Assembly: GCA_016717325.1 (NCBI GenBank)
Contig: JADKFV010000015.1
Coordinates: 1-64,000, forward strand
Length of the DNA stretch: 64,000 nucleotides
Direction of reading: 5' to 3'
DNA from: Bacteroidota bacterium
GTDB lineage: Bacteria > Bacteroidota > Bacteroidia > AKYH767-A > OLB10
The notes under the pieces are model-generated. The model made no database searches and was not told the origin of the DNA. It was given only the letters and a program-made list of their open reading frames with translations. Positions 1 to 10,082 of the stretch are shown piece after piece (position 1 is the stretch's first letter; every line of letters starts with the position of its first letter). The position numbers were made by a program, and so were the translations under genes.

Positions 1-1015
1 ATTACATGGAGTACCCCTGTACGTATAAATAAAGTTGCCGGTGATTGCATTGATAGTGATAATACTGTAGAAGGCGCAGTGCCTGCCGTTGGGCCCAATG
101 GTGAAATATATGTTGCATGGGCCGGGCCAAATGGTTTGGTTTTTAATCGCTCGTTTGACGAAGGCAATACATGGCTAAGCAGCGAAACACCTATCGACCC
201 AATGCCTGGTTGGGATTATGCCATACCGGGTATATACCGTGCTAATGGTTTGCCCGTTACTGCTTGTGATGTGAGTGGAGGTGCGTATACAGGTACCGTA
301 TATGTAAACTGGAGCGACCAACGCAATGGTGCTTCGAACACCGATGTGTGGCTTGCAAAATCTACAGATAGCGGACGAAACATGGACTATCGATAAGTAA
401 ATGACGACAATACAAATCGTCAACAATTTTTTACATGGATGACAGTAGACCAGGCTACAGGATATTTATATTTTGTTTTTTACGACCGCAGAAATTACAC
501 AAACAATCAAACTGATGTTTATGTAGCAGTATCAACAGATGGAGGTACAACATTTATTAATCATAAAATAAGTCAAACTCCTTTTGTACCCGACCCAAAT
601 GTTTTCTTTGGCGACTATACAAACATTACTGCTTACAATGGCCTTGAGACCAATATGGACAAGGCTTCACAATGGTGCGCTTAGTGTATGGACAGATGTT
701 ACAGACTTAAGCACTTTATTGTCGAACGAAGAAATTGTGCAAACTAAAAATGATTTGAGTTTCGAAAACTTTCCAAATCCATCGCATGATTATACCTATG
801 TTTCGTTTAAACTTCACACTAGATCGAAAATCAATCTCACCATTCTGGACATGAATGGCAAAGTGGTTTCGCAAATTATATTAAATGAAAACCGTGACTA
901 TGGAAAATATATTGAGCGCATCGATTTAACAAAATTGAATTTACCCAATGGCACCTATTTGCTTAAACTCGAAATAGATGATAAAGTAGAAGTGCAAAGG
1001 CAGATTAAAATTTAG
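1..1015 (+). CDS. Asp-box (sialidase-fold) T9SS secreted protein, 5' partial, frameshifted
   Basis: The reading frame is open from base 1, so the gene starts outside the window. Two Asp-box motifs are visible (SFDEGNTW and STDGGTTF), the hallmark of BNR/sialidase-type beta-propellers, followed by a frame carrying RPIWTR and SVWTD, common near the end of such propellers. The last ~90 residues (NFPNPS... LPNGTYLLKL... QRQIKI) form a type-A T9SS sorting domain, so the protein should be exported and anchored or released at the cell surface. The frame is broken three times: a compensating pair near 384 and 397 (NMDYR-stop where NWTIDKVNDDN is expected) and a one-base loss near 648. Substrate is unknown; Asp-box propellers need not be glycosidases. 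The fold and sorting signal are secure, the enzymatic role is not. Confidence 0.75.
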
Positions 1016-1085
1016 TGCTGTTGGTAAAGGTTTATTTCATTCCTGTTTTTTAAAATCACATATTTACTATTACAAAAGAAAACAA

Positions 1086-1622
1086 ATGGTTACATCACGT
1101 ATTACTTTGCGTCCAATTGATGCTGCTGATTTATCGACTGTGCATCAATTGTTTTCGCTGCCTGAAACCGATAAGTACAACACACTTGGAATACCACCAA
1201 CTATTGACGATACAAAAAAAATAATGGATGTGTGGCTTGATGCACAAAAAATAATTCCTCGTGAAAAATATATTTACTATGCCATGAATGAAAAAAAAGA
1301 ATTTGTTGGAATTGTTGGCATAAATATAGGGAAGCCAAAATACCGCCTTGCAGAGTTGTGGTATAAATTACATCCTGTACAATGGAACAAAGGCTATGCA
1401 ACAGAAATAGTAAACAGTATGATTAAATATTGTTTCGAAGATTTAAAATTACATCGAGTAGAAGCAGGTTGTGCATTCGATAATACTGCATCGATAAAAG
1501 TATTGCTCAAAGCGGGAATGCAACACGAAGGAATGAGACGCAAAATGTTACCCATACGCGGTAACTGGATTGATGGAAATTTGTATGCTATACTGGAGGA
1601 AGATTTTTTCAACTCAAAATAG
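1086..1622 (+). CDS. GNAT family N-acetyltransferase (RimJ/RimL type)
   Basis: A 178-residue protein of the length usual for RimJ/RimL-like acetyltransferases. The acetyl-CoA binding region is seen around residues 100-145 (WNKGYATEIVNSMI, then LHRVEAGCAFDNTASIKVL and KAGMQHEGMRR), matching motif A/B of the family, including the Asn-x-x-Ser element that follows the HRVEA strand. The family transfers acetyl groups from acetyl-CoA to N-terminal amines of ribosomal proteins or to small molecules; the acceptor here cannot be read from the sequence. The gene stands alone between the T9SS protein and the metal transporter, both on the same strand, and ends in TAG. Confidence 0.88.
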   Translation: MVTSRITLRPIDAADLSTVHQLFSLPETDKYNTLGIPPTIDDTKKIMDVWLDAQKIIPREKYIYYAMNEKKEFVGIVGINIGKPKYRLAELWYKLHPVQWNKGYATEIVNSMIKYCFEDLKLHRVEAGCAFDNTASIKVLLKAGMQHEGMRRKMLPIRGNWIDGNLYAILEEDFFNSK

Positions 1623-1720
1623 TTTTTGAAATAGTTTTTCTAAATAAAGACGTTTACATAAAATAATATTCTACTTCCGTTTTGTTTGCATTAGCTTTGC
1701 AAATGTAGCAGGAAGAAAAA

Positions 1721-2980
1721 GTGAAAATAAAAAGTAAGCTTCAACGGTTTTGGAAAATACTTGGCCCCGGCCTCATAACGGGTGCCAGTGACGATGACCC
1801 GTCAGGTATTGCCACATACTCTCAGGCTGGTGCAGGATATGGTCTTTCTACCTTGTGGACTGCTGTTATTGCGTTTCCATTGATGGCAGCCATACAACAA
1901 ATGTGTGCACGCATTGGTCTTGTTACTACACACGGCCTCACAGGAACATTAAAAAAGTATTATCCCCGTTCTGTTTTATACGTCATGTTGCTATTTAGTT
2001 TTCCGGCAATTGTGATGAACATAGGTGCCGACATTGCCAGTATGGGAGCTGTAGGTAATTTATTATTTCCAGCAATTGATTCAATTTACTTTAGTGTGAT
2101 GTTCACAGCGTTACTTCTCATTTTGATAATATATTTGCCATACCATCGAATTGCCGCCATTTTAAAATATCTGTGCCTCGTGCTTTTGGTTTATTTGGTT
2201 GTTCCATTTTTGTATAAACAAGATTGGTTACAAATTTTAAAATCAACAGTAATTCCAACTTTGCAATTCGATAAAAAATATATTGGTATTCTTGTTGGAA
2301 TTTTAGGAACAACTATCTCCCCGTATTTATTTTTTTGGCAAGCTTCGATGGAAGTAGAAGAAATGCAACACAAAAAAAGGCACCTGATGGTGAATAAAAA
2401 AATCATTCACGATATGCAGCAAGATGTCGATTTTGGAATGGGCTTTTCGGGCTTAGTTATGTTTTTTATTATTCTTACAACTGGAACAGTTCTTTACAAC
2501 AGCGGCATACATCAAATTGATACTGTGGAACAGGCAGCATTGGCTCTAAAACCTCTTGCAGGAAATTTTGCATACCTGTTGTTTGCCATTGGTGTGATAG
2601 GTACAGGCCTTCTTGCCATTCCGGTGCTGAGCGGTTCTTTATCGTATATCATTACCGAAACATTTGGCTGGCAACAAGGTCTCGACAAAAAATTTCATGA
2701 AGCCAAAGCGTTCTATATTGTAATTGCTATTTCGCTTCTTTTAGGTTTGTCGTTAAATTATGTAGGCATATCCCCTATTGAGGCTTTGATTTACACTGCC
2801 ATTTTATACGGCCTCACTGCCCCTGTTTTAATTGCTATTATTCTTCACATTTGCAACAATAAAAAAGTGATGGGCGAATTTACAAACTCAAAAACACTAA
2901 ATATTATGGGAATTGCTGCACTAATAATTATGACACTGGCGGGCGGTGCACTGTTATATTTGCAATTTACCGGGCAATAA
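1721..2980 (+). CDS. Nramp-like divalent metal transporter with variant metal-site motifs
   Basis: A 419-residue membrane protein with about eleven hydrophobic segments, starting at a GTG preceded by AGGAAG. The N-terminus (GPGLITGASDDDPSGIATYS) aligns with Nramp TM1, and GTTISPYLFFWQASMEVEE with TM6. In classical Mn/Fe Nramp proteins TM1 carries DPGN and TM6 carries MPH; here they read DPSG and SPY, so the metal-coordinating Asn and Met are absent. This is typical of a divergent Nramp branch whose substrate is less certain and may be a harder ion. It is followed 213 bases downstream by a CDF metal exporter on the same strand, which fits a metal-homeostasis pair. A TAnnTTTG match (TAGCTTTG, 1692-1699) lies just upstream. 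Family assignment is firm, substrate is not. Confidence 0.9.
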   Translation: MKIKSKLQRFWKILGPGLITGASDDDPSGIATYSQAGAGYGLSTLWTAVIAFPLMAAIQQMCARIGLVTTHGLTGTLKKYYPRSVLYVMLLFSFPAIVMNIGADIASMGAVGNLLFPAIDSIYFSVMFTALLLILIIYLPYHRIAAILKYLCLVLLVYLVVPFLYKQDWLQILKSTVIPTLQFDKKYIGILVGILGTTISPYLFFWQASMEVEEMQHKKRHLMVNKKIIHDMQQDVDFGMGFSGLVMFFIILTTGTVLYNSGIHQIDTVEQAALALKPLAGNFAYLLFAIGVIGTGLLAIPVLSGSLSYIITETFGWQQGLDKKFHEAKAFYIVIAISLLLGLSLNYVGISPIEALIYTAILYGLTAPVLIAIILHICNNKKVMGEFTNSKTLNIMGIAALIIMTLAGGALLYLQFTGQ

Positions 2981-3193
2981 TTTTTTGTTTAAGTCATTTT
3001 CAAATTTAGTTAATGCCATCACAAGTATCTGCTTCAACTTTACTTTGCATTAATTTTCAGTTTCAATGTTAGAGTAGATGCACGAAACTTATTTACATTG
3101 TAGCGCAAAAAATATAAAACTATAACATATGTTTGCGTGGCATTTTTTTATGAATATTAATTTAAACTCTTTTCCATTCGCTGATTGTAATTC

Positions 3194-4063
3194 ATGACAA
3201 ACGAGCAAACCGCCATAAGAACCACTTATTTTAGCATTATAGGTAACACATTACTTGCCTTAACAAAAGGCATTGCAGGCACATTGGGAAATTCTTATGC
3301 CTTGGTTGCTGATGCTATTGAATCCACCACAGATATCTTTTCTTCGTTTTTGGTTTTGTTCGGCATAAAATATTCGAACCGCCCTGCCGATAAAAATCAC
3401 CCCTATGGACATGGTCGTGCCGAACCTTTGATTACATTTTTGGTAGTTGGGTTTTTAATTACTTCGGCAACTATTATTGCTTATGAAAGCATCATCAATA
3501 TTCGTACACCACACCAATTGCCAAAAGCATGGACGCTGATTGTTTTAGGTGCGATAATAATATGGAAAGAAATTTCGTACCGGCTTGTGGTGAAAAAAAG
3601 TATCGATACCAACAGTTCTTCGCTTAGGGCCGATGCGTGGCATCACCGAAGCGATGCACTTACTTCAATTGCCGCATTCATAGGAATATCTGTTGCACTT
3701 ATTATGGGACCCGGTTACGAAACTGCCGATGATTGGGCAGCATTGTTTGCATCAGGATTTATACTGTACAATAGCTATTTGATTTTTAGACCTGCTCTTG
3801 GCGAAATTATGGATGAGCATTTTCACGATGACCTTGTTGCACAAATAAGAACAGAAGCAATGAAAGTTGATGGCATTATCGATACCGAAAAATGTTTTGT
3901 ACGTAAGGCAGGAATGAAGTTCCATATCGACCTGCATGCAACTGTGGATGCCAACATAACAGTGAAAGAAGGTCATGAAATAGCACATAAACTCAAGGAT
4001 ACATTACGCCAGCAAATTCCGGTACTGGGCCATGTGCTCATTCATGTGGAGCCAAACGAATAA
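3194..4063 (+). CDS. Cation diffusion facilitator (CDF) family transporter
   Basis: A 289-residue protein with the CDF layout: six membrane segments in residues ~10-200 and a cytoplasmic ferredoxin-like C-terminal domain. The TM2 signature is LVADAIESTTDIFSS, the loop YSNRPADKNHPYGHGRAEPL is the conserved family loop, and TM5 carries DAWHHRSDALTS, giving the HxxxD tetrahedral metal site. The C-terminal domain contains HIDLHATVD and ends in HVLIHVEP, usual for the regulatory metal-sensing domain. CDF proteins export Zn, Fe, Mn or Co in exchange for protons. It shares strand and neighbourhood with the Nramp-like importer, suggesting balanced uptake and efflux. Metal specificity is not assigned. 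Confidence 0.93.
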   Translation: MTNEQTAIRTTYFSIIGNTLLALTKGIAGTLGNSYALVADAIESTTDIFSSFLVLFGIKYSNRPADKNHPYGHGRAEPLITFLVVGFLITSATIIAYESIINIRTPHQLPKAWTLIVLGAIIIWKEISYRLVVKKSIDTNSSSLRADAWHHRSDALTSIAAFIGISVALIMGPGYETADDWAALFASGFILYNSYLIFRPALGEIMDEHFHDDLVAQIRTEAMKVDGIIDTEKCFVRKAGMKFHIDLHATVDANITVKEGHEIAHKLKDTLRQQIPVLGHVLIHVEPNE

Positions 4064-4278
4064 ATTTTTCCTTGAACTATCTGTAACCGTATACGTTGGT
4101 CACTGTTGGGTTTGCTGGCAAAATGAAATATGCTCTCATAGCTAATAATTTAGAATCTAAATTAAATTGAAATGATAAAGTCCTATAATGCGAGAAGGTA
4201 ACATTTGCTTTGGTTCGAAAAGTGCTTAGTATAGATCCGAAAAATTAAACGATATGAAAAGTATGTAAGCCCCTTATA

Positions 4279-5127
4279 TTATATTTTGAGAACTTTTGCT
4301 TTAGTCCAGTCCACCTGCGTATCTGCAGTTTTCAAATCGATAAAGTGTTCTTCTTTTATAAGTTTTTCTAATTTTCTTAATGCATTTTCGAGACCATAAT
4401 ACGATTTTAATTTCCTTATATAATTGAGCCCGGGTACCATAGGTTGAGTTGGATCAAAATCGCGTGGGTGAAAATAAGTCATTACATAATCGGAATTTTT
4501 TGTCAGCCTCTTAATAATATGATAAGGCAATAAGCGAAAATAGCCACCACCGGAAAAAATCAAAGATTTTCCTAAAAAGGTGGAAAGGTTAATCGGAAAT
4601 TCCTTTATTCTCATGCCTTCTACATCTATCCAGCAAGGCACAGCAGCACCAAAGTTTTCAAACCCGCCATGGGCACGCTTCGCAGGAAATATAGAACAGT
4701 CTATTTCAATACCAAATTTCATCAATATTTCGAAAACCCATTTGTTTTCCTCCTTTACTGAAAAACCCGGAGCACGATATGAAATTACCTTTTTTCCAAT
4801 TATATCTTCCAGATGCTTAATTGACTTTTCGACATCGTCTTCAAATGCTTTTTTACTTTGCTTGTAAGCAAGCTGATGCATATCGGAATGGGATGCGATT
4901 TCGTGACCATTATCATTAATTTGTTTTATGATTTCAGGGTATTTACGTGCAATCCATCCAATACAAAAGAAAGTGGCTTTTTGATTTGTTTGATTAAGCA
5001 GGTTGTGTATACGATCCATGTTTTGATGGATTCTCACCTCAAAGTTAGCCCAATGAGTTTCGGTGCTGGTAGCTTCATTGTCGAGGATATGAAACCATTC
5101 TTCAATATCGAAAGTGAGTATATTCAT
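4279..5127 (-). CDS. Polysaccharide deacetylase with DUF3473 C-terminus
   Basis: A 282-residue protein without signal peptide. The NodB-fold catalytic motif 1 is at the N-terminus (LTFDIEEWFH, with Asp-x-Glu in place of the usual Asp-Asp, as in this subgroup), motif 2 is ASHSDMHQLAY (metal-binding His pair) and motif 3 is SYRAPGFSV (Arg). The C-terminal third (YVMTYFHPRDFDP, then GLNYIRKLKSYYG) is the DUF3473 region found in deacetylases linked to exopolysaccharide export systems. It should remove acetyl groups from a cell-envelope or exopolysaccharide. No other polysaccharide gene adjoins it; the nearest are the flippase and methyltransferases at 21-24 kb. Convergent with the CDF gene, divergent from the PKD gene. 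Confidence 0.9.
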   Translation of the reverse strand: MNILTFDIEEWFHILDNEATSTETHWANFEVRIHQNMDRIHNLLNQTNQKATFFCIGWIARKYPEIIKQINDNGHEIASHSDMHQLAYKQSKKAFEDDVEKSIKHLEDIIGKKVISYRAPGFSVKEENKWVFEILMKFGIEIDCSIFPAKRAHGGFENFGAAVPCWIDVEGMRIKEFPINLSTFLGKSLIFSGGGYFRLLPYHIIKRLTKNSDYVMTYFHPRDFDPTQPMVPGLNYIRKLKSYYGLENALRKLEKLIKEEHFIDLKTADTQVDWTKAKVLKI

Positions 5128-5666
5128 TCTTTAATTTGGCCCTGATGCTTTTATCAATGCACCACTAGGTTGATTTTTTATCGAAAATAATTTTATATAA
5201 TTAATAGCACAAATACACAAAAAACAACAAAACATTAAATCGGAGAGACATAAACCAAATTAATTAAACCATCAGCGGCAATATTTTCCAAAAGCAAGTG
5301 CTGTTATTGGAATAAAATTGCGTTTTTTAAATATTCAGATTTTTGTGAATGCACAAAAGTAATGTTTTCAATCATTAACACAAAAACACTATTTAAAACA
5401 AGGGCATTTTTATTTGCTAAGTGAAATTGCAACATTGTGTTTACGAGTTTTGGTTTCGAAAATTATTCTCATATTCTATTTAATTCTTGCCTCATCAACC
5501 ATGAAAGAGCCTATATTTAGTTCTATATAAGATTTGCTTCAAAACTCAGTAAATATGGCTAGATTAAAAATATTGAAACATTAAACTTTTATTATATTTG
5601 TCCTCTAAACCAATAGGTTGAGTAAACCAATGCACGGTTACTTTTTTTGACAATAACATAAAACAA
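5128..5666. other. Intergenic region between divergent genes
   Basis: About 540 AT-rich bases separate the deacetylase start from the PKD adhesin start. I see no gene, tRNA or strong hairpin. The only supported signal is a promoter-like box near 5593 reading toward the PKD gene. Confidence 0.6.
5573..5600 (+). promoter_or_regulatory. Bacteroidota-type promoter candidate for the PKD adhesin
   Basis: TTG at 5573-5575 and TATATTTG at 5593-5600 are separated by 17 bases, matching the TTG(-33)/TAnnTTTG(-7) layout of Bacteroidota promoters, at the short end of the usual spacing. It lies about 65 bases upstream of the start codon. Confidence 0.4.
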
Positions 5667-8600
5667 TTGAACAAAAACATTTACACTTCTCTCCAAGTTA
5701 TACTTGCATGTAGACTTCGCTTGCTTTTGCTGGCCTGTGTTTTTTATTTGCAGATAAATTTTTCTTATGCGCAGTGCCCTCCTATTACTGTAAATCAGTG
5801 TGGAACTTTACCTGTAGTTGGCGGTGGAACAATTGCGCCAGGCTCAACGGCACAGTTTTGCATTGGCGATAGTATAGGAGTTTTTAATACTAACTCCGGT
5901 ATTATTGATAGCAGTTGGATATGTTGGGGTGATGGAACTTTATCGGCTTTTTCCGGTAATTTTACCGACACTATAAAACATAAATATAATTACAAGCCCG
6001 ACTCGTGTGTAAATGGCGGCCAGGCATCTATCGATTATTGGATAGTAGCACAGGCCAATTGTGTAAATGGAGTTTCCATCAACAAGGCACAGCTATCGCT
6101 CATACTTAAATTTTACCCTCATGCCGATTTCTATTTTAAAGACAGCATATGTCAATATGAAATAGCGGACTTATGGTGCGGGCAGGATTGTTCTACCGCC
6201 TATGGTTGGGCCAATATTTCGGCTCCCGATTCGGCTTTAATAACATGGCACTTTGGTGATGGAACCGATACATCGTATTACACTTACTCGAACTGGATAA
6301 ATACACCGCAACATAGTTACACATCACCCGGTAATTATACCATCAGCATGGTTATTCAACAAATGGGGGCTTTGCCTTGTGGTTCCGATTCGGTATGGCA
6401 TACCTTACATGTAAAAGCTAAGTCGAGCGCGTTTCCTACAGTGTATGCCAATGAATGTGCTCCCGATACTTTTCCCGGTAACATCATTATGCTAAATGTT
6501 GACAGCCTTGCATGGAATGTAGCACCTCCAAACACAGTTTCGAATTATTTAATTCCAAATCCAACTTTCATAGTGCCCAATGCAGGAGTTACCTACATAG
6601 GTGCATATCTATATGGTTGCTGGGTCGATACGAACAATGTTTTTATCAGCAATACTTACTATTGGGATACCGTTTTGACTTTCAGACCCTAAGCCTGATT
6701 TGACTTTTATTGCCCCTACTCCCGACTTTTGTGATAGTGTACATTATGTTTTCCAAAATTATTTTAGTCTCAACCCAGCCCCTACCGATTCGGGATATCT
6801 ATTTACTATTTTGCATAACGGAACAAATATTTTCAGCGATACAAGTGCTAATCCTGCAAATTATTTTACTGATACTGCAGGCACATACATTGTAAGTGCT
6901 CTGGCATGGAACGATTGCGATACATTGCTTTTTGTGGATACATTTTTGATTACAGCCCCAACAGTGGTTGCCGTTAGCAATGACACATCGCTTTGCAGAT
7001 GGGACGCATCAATTGGTTTGGTTGGCAATCCCGGTGCCGGCACTTGGTCACTCAATGGCATTGTGGTTTCTAATACATTTAATCCATCAACAGCTACTCA
7101 GCCGTATAATTATTTAGTTTACGATTTAGGTGGCTGTTCTATTCCCGATAGTTTATTAATCACAGTAAATGGCTTATTTGTAAAAGCCGATAACGACACT
7201 TCCATTTGCGATTATGCTTCGGGCTTTTTGTTAAATGCATTTCCGGGCGGTGGCATATGGCAAGGTCAGGCAGTTGATCCGTTGGGAAACTATAATCCAC
7301 AAAATGGAAATCAGGCAATTGATACCAATGTTTATGTTTATAACGATACCAGTGGATGCGTAATTACCGATACTGTTTTTGTAACAATAAATTCGCTCAA
7401 TTCTGCAAGTGTAACAATACCTGACAGTGGTTGTGTAAATACTGCTCTCAATTTTACGGTAAACAATGCAGGTCTTAATGTTGTATGGAACTATGGTGAT
7501 TTATCTGCTCTGGATACTGCGCATAATGCAACTCACAATTATACAAGCTCAGGTAATTTTACTGTTACGCTTTTTTCGAGCGACAACAATAATTGCAAAG
7601 ACACTATCACACAAAACATATTTATCGATAATCCACCTAATGCGGTGTTCACTGCGGCTCCATTGAATGGCTGTGCCATACTGCCGGTAATAGTCAACAA
7701 TACAAGTATAAATACTTACCTGCCAAATTACGTTTGGTACTATGACAACACAATTGATACTATTTTCGAACCCGATACATTGTTTTTTGGAAATGGCCCA
7801 AATGATACTACACAATATCCCATTCAACTTGTTGCAACCAATATTTGCACGAGCGATACATTTACAGTAACGGTAAGTGTATACTCACTTCCACATGCAA
7901 ATTTTGGTGCAAATTTTACCGACACATGCTCACCGGCTCTTGTGCAGTTCAACAATATTTCAATCGGCAATACTTTCTCATACAGTTGGTATGTAAACGG
8001 TTTGTTTTACAGCAGCGATAGCATTCCCCCACCATACTATATGGTTGCCGACTCTACCGACTCTATATATCAAGTTATGCTTGTTGCTGAAAACATTTGT
8101 GGCAAGGATAGCATCCTAAAAGATATTATTATTCACCCTAATCAGGTGAAGGCATTTTTCAATACCAGTTTATCGTACGGCTGTGCACCATTAACGGTAA
8201 ATTTTTCGAGCAGTGTACAAGCCAACAGTACTATACAGTGGAATTTTGGCGACAACACTTTTGCAACAGGCGATACTGTGTCGCACACTTACCTCACTGC
8301 CGATACTTTTGTGGTGTGGCAAAGGGTTGACAATTACTGTGGTTTAGACTCTACAAGTCACACCATTATAACGTTTCAGCAGCCACCGGTTTCTTTCACT
8401 GTCGATCCGGTTTTGTGTGGCAACTTACCTGTGCAATTTTACAATACTTCGGTTGGTACACTTGGTGCAATTTGGGATTTTGGCGATGCATCTAATATCG
8501 ACTCTATCAATTCGGCACCATCGCATTTATATAGTGCACCGGGAGTTTATAATGTTACACTCATTGGTATATCTACAGGCAATGCGTGTCGCGATACATT

Positions 8601-9894
8601 TTCATTCCCGATAAATGTTTTAGATTATCCAACAGCTGTATATGCCATTAATCCTAAAGATGGCTGCGAACCGCTGCAGGTAAGTTTTGCCGATTCATCA
8701 CTGAAGGGAAAATATTTTAAATACGATTTAGGAAATGGCGATTCGTTAACAGGGCCGGTGAATCCGCAAAATTATACTTACTATTTTCCGGGTGATTTTA
8801 CAGTTATACTAACTTCTATAGATGCAAATGGTTGCATGGATGATACATCATTTAGTTACGTAAAAGTTTATCCAAAACCAGTTGTTGATTTCACTTATAT
8901 GCAAGTGCCATTGTGCAGCACTCCCGCAAATTTGCAGTTTACAAATCAAAGTACTATTGCAACTTCATTCCTTTGGAACTTTGGCGGGCTAGGCACTTCC
9001 AATCATCAGGACGATTCGGTATTGGTAAATGGCGATACCACATTTGCAGTTACTTTAATTGGAAGCACTGTTTATGGCTGTACCGATACGATTACAAAAA
9101 ATGTTGTTTCACACATAAAACCAACAGCAAAGTTTACTGCCACACCACTCGAAGGTTGCCCGCCATTGGAAGTAGATTTTTTAAATCAGTCGCAGCATTA
9201 CGATCAGTCGTGGTGGACTTTTGGTGATGGTTACAGCGATATTACCGATAGCCCAACTCATATTTATGATACCACAGGATTTTACAATGTTCAACTTATT
9301 GTTGCTAACGACTCGGTATGTTACGATACTTTGCTTATAAACAATTACATAGAAGTATATCCACTGCCAAATGCAAATTTCAGCTATGTAATATCACCGG
9401 TAGGAAGCCTCATTCCGGGCAATACAGTTATTTTTACCGATAGCAGTATGCTTGCTTCGGCATGGAACTGGACTTTTGGTGATGGCAATGGTGATGCAAT
9501 AGAAAACCCAACACATCAATACGATGCGGGTGGAAATTACATTGCTACACTTTTTATTACGAGTGATGATGGCTGTACCGATACCATTTCGAAACTTATT
9601 GAACTAGGTGTGTTCCCAACATTGTATGTGCCAAATTCTTTTACTCCAAATAACGATGGCAAGAATGAAATGTTTGAAATAAAGGGCAGTGATATTTTGG
9701 AATCGAACATAATAATTTACAACCGTTGGGGACAGCCGGTGTTTACGAGCGATAATGCGATAAAAAATTATTGGAACGGTAGCGATGAATTTGACCGACC
9801 ATCACCACCCGGTGTATACATTTATTTGCTCTCAGTGACAAAAGCCGGTGGCGATAAATATAGTTTGCGAGGAAAACTTAATTTGATAAAATAA
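5667..9894 (+). CDS. PKD-repeat surface protein with type-B T9SS (gliding-associated) C-terminal domain, one frameshift
   Basis: A ~1,400-residue exported protein. It opens at a TTG with a signal peptide (LLLLACVFYLQINFSYAQ). The body holds many PKD/Ig-like repeats recognisable by WxFGDG-type motifs (WHFGDGTD, WNFGDN, WDFGDA, WTFGDGYS, WTFGDGNG) each followed by a HxY strand. The end (VPNSFTPNNDGKNEMFEIKG, later IIYNRWGQPVF, PPGVYIYLL, LRGKLNLIK) is the gliding motility-associated C-terminal domain, a type-B T9SS signal. The frame breaks once near 6681: after DTVLTF the original frame stops at 6690, whereas adding one T to the CTTTC run continues into SDPKPDLTFIAPTPDF. PKD chains are spacers or adhesion modules on the cell surface. 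The break in a T run points to sequencing error. Confidence 0.9.
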
Positions 9895-10082
9895 TTTTTC
9901 GGGATTTGTTATTTTGGATAACACTTTACAAATCACTATATCAATTTTATTTCCATTGAATTTTGACACCATTAATTTTGGGCAGAAAGCCAAATGCAAT
10001 TTTCCTGTAAAATTTTTAGGTTCAACTATAAGTCGAATAAAAATACTCACATTTGTGAACTGAAACACAAAACAAAATTTCG

